Origin: Halorussus sp. MSC15.2
Lineage (GTDB): Archaea > Halobacteriota > Halobacteria > Halobacteriales > Haladaptataceae
Length of the DNA: 64,000 bases
Assembly (NCBI RefSeq): GCF_010747475.1
Contig: NZ_VSLZ01000001.1
Span: forward strand, 372,001 to 436,000
Direction: 5' to 3'
The notes below the pieces were generated by a model that was not told the DNA's origin, did not search any database, and saw only the letters and a program-made list of their open reading frames with translations. A program made the translations under genes and the position numbers. Below, piece by piece: positions 14,470-22,049 of the stretch. Numbering within the stretch: the stretch's first letter is position 1; each line of letters opens with the position of its first letter.

Positions 14470-15714
14470 CTACCCTCTAGGAGGAGTAGGAGCGTCCCGA
14501 GAACTATCCCGGCGAGCGTCAGGAGTTCGGGGAGGTTCATCCACGGGGGGGAACACGAACGCGGCGTAGGCCTCGGCCTGCTTTAGCGTACTCCTGACCG
14601 AGTCCGTACCGACGTGGCGACTTCGGAGTTCGGTCCCGGGGACCGTCTCGTGGTCCTCCTCGGGGACGGAGAGTCGGTCGGCGGTGTAGGGCATCTGGAC
14701 GCCCTCGTACGACCAGACGACCTCCCCGCGCTCGTTGACCTCCACGACGCGGTCGTTGAACGTGTCCACGATGAGGGTGTTGCCGTTCGGGAGTCGGTCG
14801 GCGTCCCGCGGCCAGTGGAGCAGGCTCCGGCCGCCGTACTGCCAGACGACTTCGTCTGTGGTCGCGTTGAGTTCGACCACGCGGTCGTTGCCGCTGTCGG
14901 CGACCAACACCGTCCCGTTCCGCAGTTCGTAGGGGTTGTGCTGATGGTCGAGAATCTCGGTGTTGCCCGGTTCGCCGACGACGTTCACGATGGCTTTGGT
15001 CTCGGGGTTCACTTCGACGACCACGTCGAAGTTCCGCACCGAAAGCTGGAAGTTGCCGTTCGCCAGTTTGTCGATGTCGTTCATGTGGGTCCAGTCCGCC
15101 TCCCCGCCGGGGTCGGCCGGACCGCCGTACTTCTCGTGGAACCGGGTGCCTTCCGAGAGGTGGTTCTCCGCCTGCCACTCCCACGTAATCCCGCCCGACT
15201 CGTTCACGACGAACGCCCGGTCGTTGCCCATGTCCACGATGGCGGTGTTGCCGTTTTCGAGGCGGTCCACGTCGTGGACCTCGTGGTGGGTTATCTTCTC
15301 GTCGTACCACGAGTACTCCCAGACGACTTCCTTGGTCTCGTAGTCGAGTTCCACGACTCGGGCCTCGATGCACTGTTCGGAGGCGACTTCTAACTGTTCG
15401 TCGGGACACTTCGCGGGCGGAAGCTTCGTCGTGACCGCCACGAGGAAGTTACCGTTGTCCAACTGCTCGGCGTCGAATACCCGCGAGTTCGGCGGGTCGA
15501 ACTTCCAGACGACCTCGTTGTTCTCGTTCAGCTCGAGCAGTTTCCCGTCCAACCCGTAGCTCTGAACGCTGACGAGTGTGTGGCCCTCGTAGGGACCCTC
15601 GGCGGTGGAAGTGGCCGAGACGCCCTGTTTCGCGGTCAGGCCCTGCGCGCCGAGAATCAGCACCAGCAGGAACACGACCCACGCGAGATATCGCATCCGC
15701 CGTCGTCGCTTCAT
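14470..15714 (-). CDS. Arylsulfotransferase-like (ASST) beta-propeller membrane protein, C-terminus frameshifted
   Basis: About 414 aa as read. N-terminal KRRRRMRYLAWVVFLLVLIL is a membrane anchor; the rest is a propeller of repeats such as DRLENGNTAIVDMGNDRAFV, DKLANGNFQLSVRNFDVVVE and DRLPNGNTLIVDTFNDRVVE, characteristic of haloarchaeal ASST-family proteins. Sulfotransferase activity in archaea is unproven. After AYAAFVFPP the frame turns into a Pro/Arg-rich tail. Removing one G from the seven-G run at 14545-14551 restores WMNLPELLTLAGIVLGTLLL, a clean C-terminal membrane helix, ending at a TAG at 14445. So either an indel error or a real frameshift is present. Start 14715 region: ATG at 14714 fits a TATA-like CCCTTAAACGG upstream. 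Confidence 0.85.
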   Translation of the reverse strand: MKRRRRMRYLAWVVFLLVLILGAQGLTAKQGVSATSTAEGPYEGHTLVSVQSYGLDGKLLELNENNEVVWKFDPPNSRVFDAEQLDNGNFLVAVTTKLPPAKCPDEQLEVASEQCIEARVVELDYETKEVVWEYSWYDEKITHHEVHDVDRLENGNTAIVDMGNDRAFVVNESGGITWEWQAENHLSEGTRFHEKYGGPADPGGEADWTHMNDIDKLANGNFQLSVRNFDVVVEVNPETKAIVNVVGEPGNTEILDHQHNPYELRNGTVLVADSGNDRVVELNATTDEVVWQYGGRSLLHWPRDADRLPNGNTLIVDTFNDRVVEVNERGEVVWSYEGVQMPYTADRLSVPEEDHETVPGTELRSRHVGTDSVRSTLKQAEAYAAFVFPPVDEPPRTPDARRDSSRDAPTPPRG

Positions 15715-15830
15715 ACGTTGACCTGTCGTCAACCCGTTTAAGGGCTGACGGTATCCGGTGAGACCGCCCGACGCACACCGGACCCGAGTGCGTCAGAAGA
15801 GCAAAGTACCATGACATCATATACCAAGAT

Positions 15831-16103
15831 ATGGGCGTCTGGGGATGGATTGTCCTCTACGTACTCCTCTTCTCGCTCGTCCAGTTGCTAATCTACCGGT
15901 ATCTCCGGAGTGACGAGGACGCACCGCTGTTCCGCTCGACGCCGCCGAACCGGGAGACGACCCCTCTCGAAGAGGTCCGGGAACTCGACGACCGGCGCCG
16001 CAACGACGACCCGTCGGTCGTGGTCTGTCCGCGGTGCGGGACGGAGAACGACACCGGGTACACCTACTGCCGGAACTGCGTCAGTCCCATGTCGGCGCGG
16101 TGA
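15831..16103 (+). CDS. Small membrane protein with C-terminal zinc ribbon (DUF7577-like)
   Basis: 90 aa. One N-terminal membrane helix (WGWIVLYVLLFSLVQLLIYRYL), an acidic linker and a C-terminal zinc ribbon with two pairs of cysteines, CPRCGTENDTGYTYCRNC (residues 67-84). The C-terminal ribbon would face the cytoplasm or cell surface depending on topology, which cannot be fixed. Function unknown; proteins of this layout are common in haloarchaea. The family name is from memory. Confidence 0.8.
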   Translation: MGVWGWIVLYVLLFSLVQLLIYRYLRSDEDAPLFRSTPPNRETTPLEEVRELDDRRRNDDPSVVVCPRCGTENDTGYTYCRNCVSPMSAR

Positions 16104-16157
16104 GTGACCTCGCGTCCGAGAGGTGGGCTTTTCCCGTCGCGACACGGAGCGTGTCGT

Positions 16158-16865
16158 ATGCCACGCGCCGTCGCGATCAACGTCGGAGCCAACACGAACG
16201 CGCCCGGCGTCCGCGGACCAATCTACCCGGACGGTCGGTTCGAGTTCGTCCCCATCCCCGAGGAGGCCCCGACCGGCGAGTCCGTGCCGACCTACGCCGA
16301 CCTCTCGCTCGATACCGACCTGCCCGCCGCGAGCGCGGACGCGCCGGTCCACCTCGACCCGGAGTTCGCCGAGTACCCCGAGTGCGAGCGCTACACCTAC
16401 GGCGACCCTCACGGCGTGAAGGCCCGGCCCCTGCTGGACCTGCGCGAAGGTGACTACGCCCTCTTCTACGCTACGCTGACCGCTCGCGGCGACCCGGAGC
16501 GAGAGTGGATATCGCCGGACTGGGGCGCGTACCTCGTCGGCCAGTTCCGCCTCGCGCGCGACCCGGTTCCCGGCGACGCGTACGCCGACCTCCCCCGGGA
16601 CGAGCGCGAGACCTTCCGGAACAACGCCCACGTCAAGCGCGAGGAGTTCGACGCCGCGGTCCTGCTGGCGGGCGACGACCGGGAGTCGGGGCTGTACGAG
16701 ACCGCGGTTCCGCTCAGTTCCGCCGAGCAGGGGTCGGAAGCCAATCGAGTGGTGACGGACCTGTCGAGCGACTCGGGGAAGGGACCGTGGTGGCGACGCC
16801 CGATGAAGTTCGACGCGGACGCGACCGCCGAACTGCTGGAACTGGTCGAGAACGGTTTCGAATGA
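16158..16865 (+). CDS. Nmad3-like protein (putative nucleotide-modification-associated domain)
   Basis: 235 aa. The start MPRAVAINVGANTNAPGVRG followed by PIYPDGRFEFVPIPE matches, from memory, the beginning of Nmad3-type domains (INVG..., GxRGPI..DG.FEF.PIPE). These domains were named for association with modified nucleotides in phage and mobile DNA; no reaction is established. Other conserved-looking parts: DPHGVKARPLLDLREGDYALFYATL and WGAYLVGQFRLA. There is no phage gene nearby, so here it appears domesticated. The ATG at 16158 is chosen because it begins the conserved block; upstream codons look non-coding. Confidence 0.6.
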   Translation: MPRAVAINVGANTNAPGVRGPIYPDGRFEFVPIPEEAPTGESVPTYADLSLDTDLPAASADAPVHLDPEFAEYPECERYTYGDPHGVKARPLLDLREGDYALFYATLTARGDPEREWISPDWGAYLVGQFRLARDPVPGDAYADLPRDERETFRNNAHVKREEFDAAVLLAGDDRESGLYETAVPLSSAEQGSEANRVVTDLSSDSGKGPWWRRPMKFDADATAELLELVENGFE

Positions 16866-16996
16866 ACTCTCGGCCGGCATTCTCACCGGGATGGCGCGGA
16901 ATCGACGGTGCCACTGCCAGGACAGGATAGAGAACGAGACGACGTTAGAGAAGACGACAGAAGAGAATGGAACGACGGGAGAGTGGGGAGTCGCGC

Positions 16997-18487
16997 TTAG
17001 AACGGGTAGTCGCGCGCGTCGTGCTGAATCGAGACCCACTTCGTCTCGGTTATCTCGTGCAGGAAGGCGTCGCTGTTGTAGGTGCCCATCCCGGAATCAC
17101 CGATACCGCTGAAGGGAACGTGCGCCTCGTCGTTGATAGGTTGGTCGTTGATGTGGACGTTTCCGGTCTCCATGCGGTCGGCGATGTCCTTGGCGACCTC
17201 TAGGTCACCGGAGTGGACCGCCCCGGAGAGACCGTACGGGGTGTCGTTGGCGATTTCGACAGCCTCGTCGACGTCCGAGAACGGGATGACGGGCGCAATC
17301 GGGCCGAAGTGTTCGTTACACGCGGCCGCCATGTCGTTGGTCACGTCCGAGAGGACCGTCGGCGCGACGACCAGCGAGTCGTCGGTCTCGTCGATATCGA
17401 CGGTTTCACCGCCCGTTTCGAGGGTGGCACCCGCATCGACGGTGTCAGCCACGTATCCGAGCATCTCGTCGCGCTGGGACTCGTCGATAATCGGGCCGAC
17501 CACCGTGTCCTCGTCGTGGGCACTCCCGGCCGGGAGTGCCTCCGCACGCTCGACCAGACGGGCGACGTACTCGTCGTAGACGTCCTCGTGGACGATATGG
17601 CGGTTGATGGAGATGCAGACCTGTCCCTGATGGACGAACGACCCGAACGTCGCGCCGTCGATAGCCCGGTCGAGGTCGGCGTCGGCGGTGACGACGAACG
17701 CGTTGTTCCCGCCGAGTTCCATCGCGGGGACGGCGAGGTTCTCACCGGCGAGTCCGGCGACGTGTTGCCCGACCTCTGTCGAACCGGTGAACGAGACGAC
17801 GTCGCTCTCGGGGTGACTCGCGACGCGGTCACCGATGTCGGAGCCTCGCCCGGTGACGACGTTCAGCACTCCGTCGGGCAGGTCCGTCTCCTCGAAGAGT
17901 TTCGCGAAGAGCAGGCCGCCCGTAATCGGAGAGTTGGCCGAGGGCTTCAGGACGACGCTGTTCCCCGCGGCGATGGCCGGGGCGACGGCGCGCATCGAGA
18001 GGTTCAGCGGGAAGTTCCACGGCGAGATGACCGTGACGACGCCCTTCGCTTCGCGTTGGACGAGGTTCTCCTTCCCGGGGATGTTGGAGTCTACGTGTTC
18101 TCCTTTCATCCGGCGCGGTAGCGTCGCCGCCTCGTTGGCGTGGTCGGAGGCAATTTGGATGGAGGTTTCACCCATGATGTGCGACCCGCCGACTTCGTGA
18201 GCTAATAGGTCGATTACCTCCTCGCTGTGGTCCTGAACTGCTTGCAGAAACTGTTGGATGACTGCCTGTCGCCGCGCCGGTGGCTGCTCACTCCACTCGG
18301 TCTGCGCGGCCGCAGCGGCCTCGTACGCGGCATCGACGTCCGCCTCGGTCGCGGCGGGAACCTCCGTAATCGCCTCGCGAGTCGAGGGGTCTTCGACGGT
18401 CAGGGTCTCGCCGTTTCCGCTCGGCGTCCACTCCCCGTCGATGTAGAGCGCGTTCCAATCGGCGTCTATCGAGAGATTGCTCGTCAT
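16997..18487 (-). CDS. Aldehyde dehydrogenase (NAD(P)+-dependent)
   Basis: 496 aa, standard ALDH length, oxidises aldehydes to acids. Motifs: SPWNFPLNLSMR (near 164-175), VVLKPSANSP, SFTGSTEVGQHVA (cofactor loop), catalytic Glu in AMELGGNNAFV and catalytic Cys in HQGQVCISINR. The C-terminal PFSGIGDSGMGTYNS resembles benzaldehyde/salicylaldehyde-type enzymes. The ATG at 18487 begins MTSNLSIDADWNALYIDGEW, a normal ALDH start. A 5+5 inverted repeat (TTACC-N4-GGTAg) lies 6 nt upstream of the ATG, over the expected transcription start, so the gene is probably repressed. It shares this site with the pirin and FAD genes to the right. Confidence 0.95.
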   Translation of the reverse strand: MTSNLSIDADWNALYIDGEWTPSGNGETLTVEDPSTREAITEVPAATEADVDAAYEAAAAAQTEWSEQPPARRQAVIQQFLQAVQDHSEEVIDLLAHEVGGSHIMGETSIQIASDHANEAATLPRRMKGEHVDSNIPGKENLVQREAKGVVTVISPWNFPLNLSMRAVAPAIAAGNSVVLKPSANSPITGGLLFAKLFEETDLPDGVLNVVTGRGSDIGDRVASHPESDVVSFTGSTEVGQHVAGLAGENLAVPAMELGGNNAFVVTADADLDRAIDGATFGSFVHQGQVCISINRHIVHEDVYDEYVARLVERAEALPAGSAHDEDTVVGPIIDESQRDEMLGYVADTVDAGATLETGGETVDIDETDDSLVVAPTVLSDVTNDMAAACNEHFGPIAPVIPFSDVDEAVEIANDTPYGLSGAVHSGDLEVAKDIADRMETGNVHINDQPINDEAHVPFSGIGDSGMGTYNSDAFLHEITETKWVSIQHDARDYPF

Positions 18488-18492
18488 TTGCG

Positions 18493-18510
18493 TTTTACCA
18501 AATGGTAGAA
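18493..18510 (-). promoter_or_regulatory. Operator-like inverted repeat upstream of aldehyde dehydrogenase
   Basis: TTTTACCAAATGGTAGAA contains TTACC-N4-GGTAG, one mismatch from a perfect palindrome. It sits 6-23 nt before the ATG of the minus-strand gene. The same motif recurs at 18765 and 19632 before two other genes. Confidence 0.7.
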
Positions 18511-18764
18511 AACAGTAAAAGGGGCGCGAATTAGGAGAGGGTTTCCTATTCACAACTTGTGAACATTCGACTCTCGGAAATTTAACCGCACAACTGATGA
18601 CCGCCGACACGGGTATCGAGACGCTCGTACGTCGAGAGGGAACGTCGATGGAGTCCTCCGCGACCGAACTTCGAACGTGGACGACGGTGATTCCCGTCCG
18701 TAGCGGGTTCCGTTCTTCGGGTCTGTACTCCATCCGTCGAAGGAGAAGCAGCTGTTTCGACGGG

Positions 18765-18782
18765 TTTTACCGTATGGTAAAC
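18765..18782 (+). promoter_or_regulatory. Operator-like inverted repeat upstream of pirin gene
   Basis: TTTTACCGTATGGTAAAC is a near-perfect palindrome (TTTACC-GTAT-GGTAAA) lying 12-29 nt before the ATG at 18794, where the TATA/start region of a leaderless transcript is expected. Binding there would block initiation. Confidence 0.75.
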
Positions 18783-18793
18783 GAAACGGCGGT

Positions 18794-19546
18794 ATGAATC
18801 AGTCTGACCGAGGAGGAGCGAACCCTTCCGGTCCTCTCCCCGGCGGGGAGGTGCGACATGGGACGGGCGTGCATTCGAATCGTGCGTTTCCGACGGACGA
18901 CTACCCGTACAACCTCGACCCGTTCGTCCTCTTCGAACGATTCTACATCGACTCCGACGAGGGGTTCCCGATGCACCCCCACCGAGGCTTCGAGATAGTC
19001 TCGTACATGCTCGACGGCGGCATGGAACACGAGGACTCGCTCGGCGTCTCTAACACCGCCGACGAGGGCGACGTGATGCGCATCACGACCGGAAGCGGTA
19101 TCCGACACTCGGAGTTCCCTGCTCGCGGAAGCGGCTGTAACGGATTACAGCTCTGGGTGAATCTTCCGCGCGAAGCGAAGGACGCCGACCCGGACTACGT
19201 GGACGCGGACGCCGCCGACCTTCCGACGGAGGGGCAGGACGGCGCGACGGTCACGACAGTCGTCGGTAACGGCTCTCCGATAGAACTCCACACGCCGATG
19301 GAGTATCTGGACGTCTCCGTGTCCGACAGTTGGTCTTGGTCGATTCCGGACGAGTGGACGGGGTTCCTCTACGGTGTTTCCGGTGACGGGACGGTAGACG
19401 GGGACGCGTTCACTACCGGAGATGTCCTCCCGATGACCGACGCGCGGGACGTCGAACTTCGGAGCGAGGACTCCCTGCGCGTCGTCGCGATTTCCGGTCG
19501 GCCCCACGACGAACCGATTCGTCAACGCGGTCCGTTCGTGCTGTAG
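18794..19546 (+). CDS. Pirin family protein
   Basis: 250 aa, bicupin of the pirin family. Diagnostic block: DPFVLFERFYIDSDEGFPMH followed by PHRGFEIVSYMLDGGMEHED, with the HxH ... H metal ligands, then GSGIRHSEFPARG and GLQLWVNLP. Pirins bind iron and some act as quercetin dioxygenases, others as redox-sensitive regulators. It is divergent from the aldehyde dehydrogenase, and the two promoters plus that of the next gene carry the same inverted repeat. The start at 18794 follows that repeat at leaderless spacing. Confidence 0.92.
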   Translation: MNQSDRGGANPSGPLPGGEVRHGTGVHSNRAFPTDDYPYNLDPFVLFERFYIDSDEGFPMHPHRGFEIVSYMLDGGMEHEDSLGVSNTADEGDVMRITTGSGIRHSEFPARGSGCNGLQLWVNLPREAKDADPDYVDADAADLPTEGQDGATVTTVVGNGSPIELHTPMEYLDVSVSDSWSWSIPDEWTGFLYGVSGDGTVDGDAFTTGDVLPMTDARDVELRSEDSLRVVAISGRPHDEPIRQRGPFVL

Positions 19547-19631
19547 TTCCCTCCGCGCTGTCGCTTCTGTCGAGCGTGTCGAAAGCTCGGGGGACGGCTA
19601 CTCGGTGGATGAATCGTCGGTTGCCACCGTA

Positions 19632-19648
19632 TTTTACCAGATGGTAAG
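19632..19648 (+). promoter_or_regulatory. Operator-like inverted repeat upstream of FAD protein gene
   Basis: TTTTACCAGATGGTAAG contains the perfect palindrome TTACC-AGAT-GGTAA, 32-48 nt before the ATG at 19680. Third copy of the motif within 1.2 kb. Confidence 0.75.
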
Positions 19649-19679
19649 ATACTTCTATCAGGGGTCGGTCGTATCCGCT

Positions 19680-20240
19680 ATGGTAGACGTAGCTGTCATC
19701 GGTGGCGGTCCCGCCGGACTGAGCGCTGCACTGTACGCCGCGAAGAACGACCTCGAAACGGTCGTCTTCGACACCGACGAGTCGTGGATGCACAAGGCCC
19801 ACCTCTTCAACTATCCCGCGGTCCGAAGCATCAGCGGCGACGAGTTCCTCGAAGTCACCCGGGGTCAGGTCCGTGACCGCGGCGCGACGCTTCAGGAAGC
19901 CGAAGTGACCGCCGTCGAGCAGACCGACGACGGATTCGTCGTCACCACAGCGGCCGACGAGTACACCGCAACGTACGTCGTCCTCGCGACAGGTGGCGAC
20001 CGGAGTCTCGCCGACGGACTCGGTTGCGAGTTCACCGACGAGGACGTCGTCGATGTGAACGTGGACATGGAGACGTCAGTCGAAGACGTGTACGCGACCG
20101 GTGCCATGGGACGGGCCGAGAAGTGGCAGGCGGTCATCGCGGCCGGTGACGGCGCGGCCGCCGTCCTCGACATCCTCTCGAAGGAGAAGGGCGAGTACTA
20201 CCACGACTTCGATATGCCGTCCGACGTCCCGGAACTGTAG
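19680..20240 (+). CDS. Small FAD-dependent oxidoreductase (thioredoxin-reductase-like fold)
   Basis: 186 aa. The N-terminus has a textbook FAD-binding GxGxxG (VAVIGGGPAGLSAALYAAKN) and the end has the FAD-closing motif TSVEDVYATGAMGRAEKWQA, as in thioredoxin reductases. However the protein is about 120 residues shorter than thioredoxin reductase: the whole NAD(P)H-binding domain and the redox CxxC are missing. It might use another reductant or act as an FAD-dependent monooxygenase partner; similar short forms are annotated as NAD(P)/FAD-dependent oxidoreductases in haloarchaea. Expressed from a promoter carrying the TTACC-N4-GGTAA repeat, so likely co-regulated with the pirin and aldehyde dehydrogenase. 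Confidence 0.85.
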   Translation: MVDVAVIGGGPAGLSAALYAAKNDLETVVFDTDESWMHKAHLFNYPAVRSISGDEFLEVTRGQVRDRGATLQEAEVTAVEQTDDGFVVTTAADEYTATYVVLATGGDRSLADGLGCEFTDEDVVDVNVDMETSVEDVYATGAMGRAEKWQAVIAAGDGAAAVLDILSKEKGEYYHDFDMPSDVPEL

Positions 20241-20395
20241 CGGTCCCGAACTATCCTCGCGTTCGGTAACGTCCTCGTTCGAATGACCTTTTCGCGCGAT
20301 ACTCGTGCAGAGACTCCTCGAACCGCACCGAATACGACATCCGTAAATTCGTGCGGAGAAACCGCTATGAGTCCCCGCCCCGAAAGACCCACAAC

Positions 20396-21019
20396 ATGAG
20401 CGAATCGGAGGTGGAGGTCGACTCCAAAGACACCCGCGAGGTAATCATGGAGGCGACCTTTCGCGCCCTGAGCGAGCACGGGTACAAGGACTTGCGAGTG
20501 CGTGACATCGGCGACGAGATGGAGATGTCCCGTCAGGTAATCCACTATCACTTCGACGGGAAGTACGACCTGCTCTCCTCGTTCCTCGAGTACATCATCG
20601 ACCAGTACGAGGGGAGTGTCGAGGTAGAGGGAGAGACGAGTCCGCGCTCGGAACTCGACGCGCGAATCGACCAGTGTCTCTTCGGTCCCGAGTTCGACGA
20701 GTTCTCACACTGGGACCGAATGAAAGTATACCACGAACTCTACGCGCACGCCCAGAACGACGAGCAACATCGGGAACTCTTCAACGACCACTACGCCCGT
20801 ATTCAGGGCAGCATCGTCGAGGTCATCGAAAAGGGAATCGCGGACGGCGAGTTCCGCGAGGTGAACGCCGAACGAATGGGACAACTCGTCACCGACGTGA
20901 TTCACGCGGCCCGGGAACGACGGATTTCGCTCGACCACGAGGACGCCCCGGCGGAGGCCCGGAAAGCCATCGACGAGTTCATCCTCGACTCGCTGTACCC
21001 GCCTCGAAACGGCGAGTAA
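20396..21019 (+). CDS. TetR/AcrR family transcriptional regulator
   Basis: 207 aa. The N-terminal DNA-binding domain is clear: TREVIMEATFRALSEHGYKD, then LRVRDIGDEMEMSRQVIHYH (residues 12-60). The rest is the helical ligand-binding/dimer domain with WDRMKVYHELYAHAQNDEQH, a part often seen in BetI-like members. The ATG at 20396 starts a normal TetR N-terminus. It follows the FAD gene after 155 bp on the same strand. It is the nearest candidate to bind the three TTACC-N4-GGTAA repeats at 18493, 18765 and 19632, although its own promoter region does not show that motif. Confidence 0.9.
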   Translation: MSESEVEVDSKDTREVIMEATFRALSEHGYKDLRVRDIGDEMEMSRQVIHYHFDGKYDLLSSFLEYIIDQYEGSVEVEGETSPRSELDARIDQCLFGPEFDEFSHWDRMKVYHELYAHAQNDEQHRELFNDHYARIQGSIVEVIEKGIADGEFREVNAERMGQLVTDVIHAARERRISLDHEDAPAEARKAIDEFILDSLYPPRNGE

Positions 21020-21122
21020 CCCCGCCGTTCCGTGATTCTTCCCGAACTTGGCGGTAGCCTCCGACCGGGGATTCGATATATTCCAACCGAGCATTCATCG
21101 GCGTACGACTTGTACAATCCCT

Positions 21123-21899
21123 ATGCGCGAGTTCGATTTTACGGTCGTCTACAGCGAGGGGGCGGACCACTTGATGGACGTCTTCATCGAGTTCCCGCAA
21201 CTGTACTCGCGAACGGTCTCGTGCCACGTAACTAGCGATACGATGTGGCGAGTAGACGAGGTCACCGGTCCGCGAGAGGCCCTGTCGGCGTACGACGACC
21301 AGCTAGCCAATCTCCAACGCTGTTCCAGCCTCCGCGGGATGGGGGGCTGTCAGGTCGATTGGACGTACGAGACCCTGACGACGGAATCGACGCGGCGACT
21401 CATCTACTCCAAACAGTCCGAGAGCGAGGGCTGTCGGTCGATTCCGTATCTCGCCGCGGCCCACCTCGGCGACGGAGTGCTGTGCCGGGCGGAACAGCAC
21501 GGCGACGAGTACAGGTGGCAGATTCTCACGGACGACGACGCGGCGATGAGCAGTATCTACGAGGAACTCAGCGAGAACCTCCGCGACGGACTCGAACTCA
21601 GGTTCGGGCGCCTCGACCAGTCCCCCGAGTGGGACGACAGGCGCGGGACCGGCGACGACCTGCCGTACGAGCAGCGGGAGGCGCTCGAACTGGCCGTCGA
21701 GTACGGCTACTACGAGACGCCGCGAGAGATGTCGCTACAGGAGATTGCCGACGCGGAGGACGTTCCGACCTCGACGTTACAGTACCGCATCACTCGCGCC
21801 GAGTCGTGGCTCGCGAAGACTTTCCTCTCGAACGAGACTGGCGACGTCTCCGATGGCGTCGCGTTGAACCAGTCACCCGGCGCGACGAGTGACGACTGA
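21123..21899 (+). CDS. Bat-type helix-turn-helix transcriptional regulator
   Basis: 258 aa. The C-terminal part is the HTH-10 (bacterio-opsin activator) domain: YEQREALELAVEYGYYETPR followed by EMSLQEIADAEDVPTSTLQY and RITRAESWL (about 180-230). The N-terminal 170 residues form an alpha/beta sensory region (MREFDFTVVYSEGADHLMDV ...) found in many haloarchaeal bat-like regulators. The ATG at 21123 is the start of that conserved block; a longer reading frame upstream is not protein-like. Targets are unknown; the next gene on the same strand encodes an exported amidohydrolase. Confidence 0.88.
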   Translation: MREFDFTVVYSEGADHLMDVFIEFPQLYSRTVSCHVTSDTMWRVDEVTGPREALSAYDDQLANLQRCSSLRGMGGCQVDWTYETLTTESTRRLIYSKQSESEGCRSIPYLAAAHLGDGVLCRAEQHGDEYRWQILTDDDAAMSSIYEELSENLRDGLELRFGRLDQSPEWDDRRGTGDDLPYEQREALELAVEYGYYETPREMSLQEIADAEDVPTSTLQYRITRAESWLAKTFLSNETGDVSDGVALNQSPGATSDD

Positions 21900-22049
21900 G
21901 ACGACTCGTTTTCCGCCGTAGAACACGGTCCGTTCCCCGTGGTAGCGTCCGCGGTTAGCGGGTATCGAATCGCGGGACGGGACGGCTTTGGTATGTTCCG
22001 AACGAGGGTCTATCCTATCTTGGGACGGACCACGAACTGCAGAGATTCC

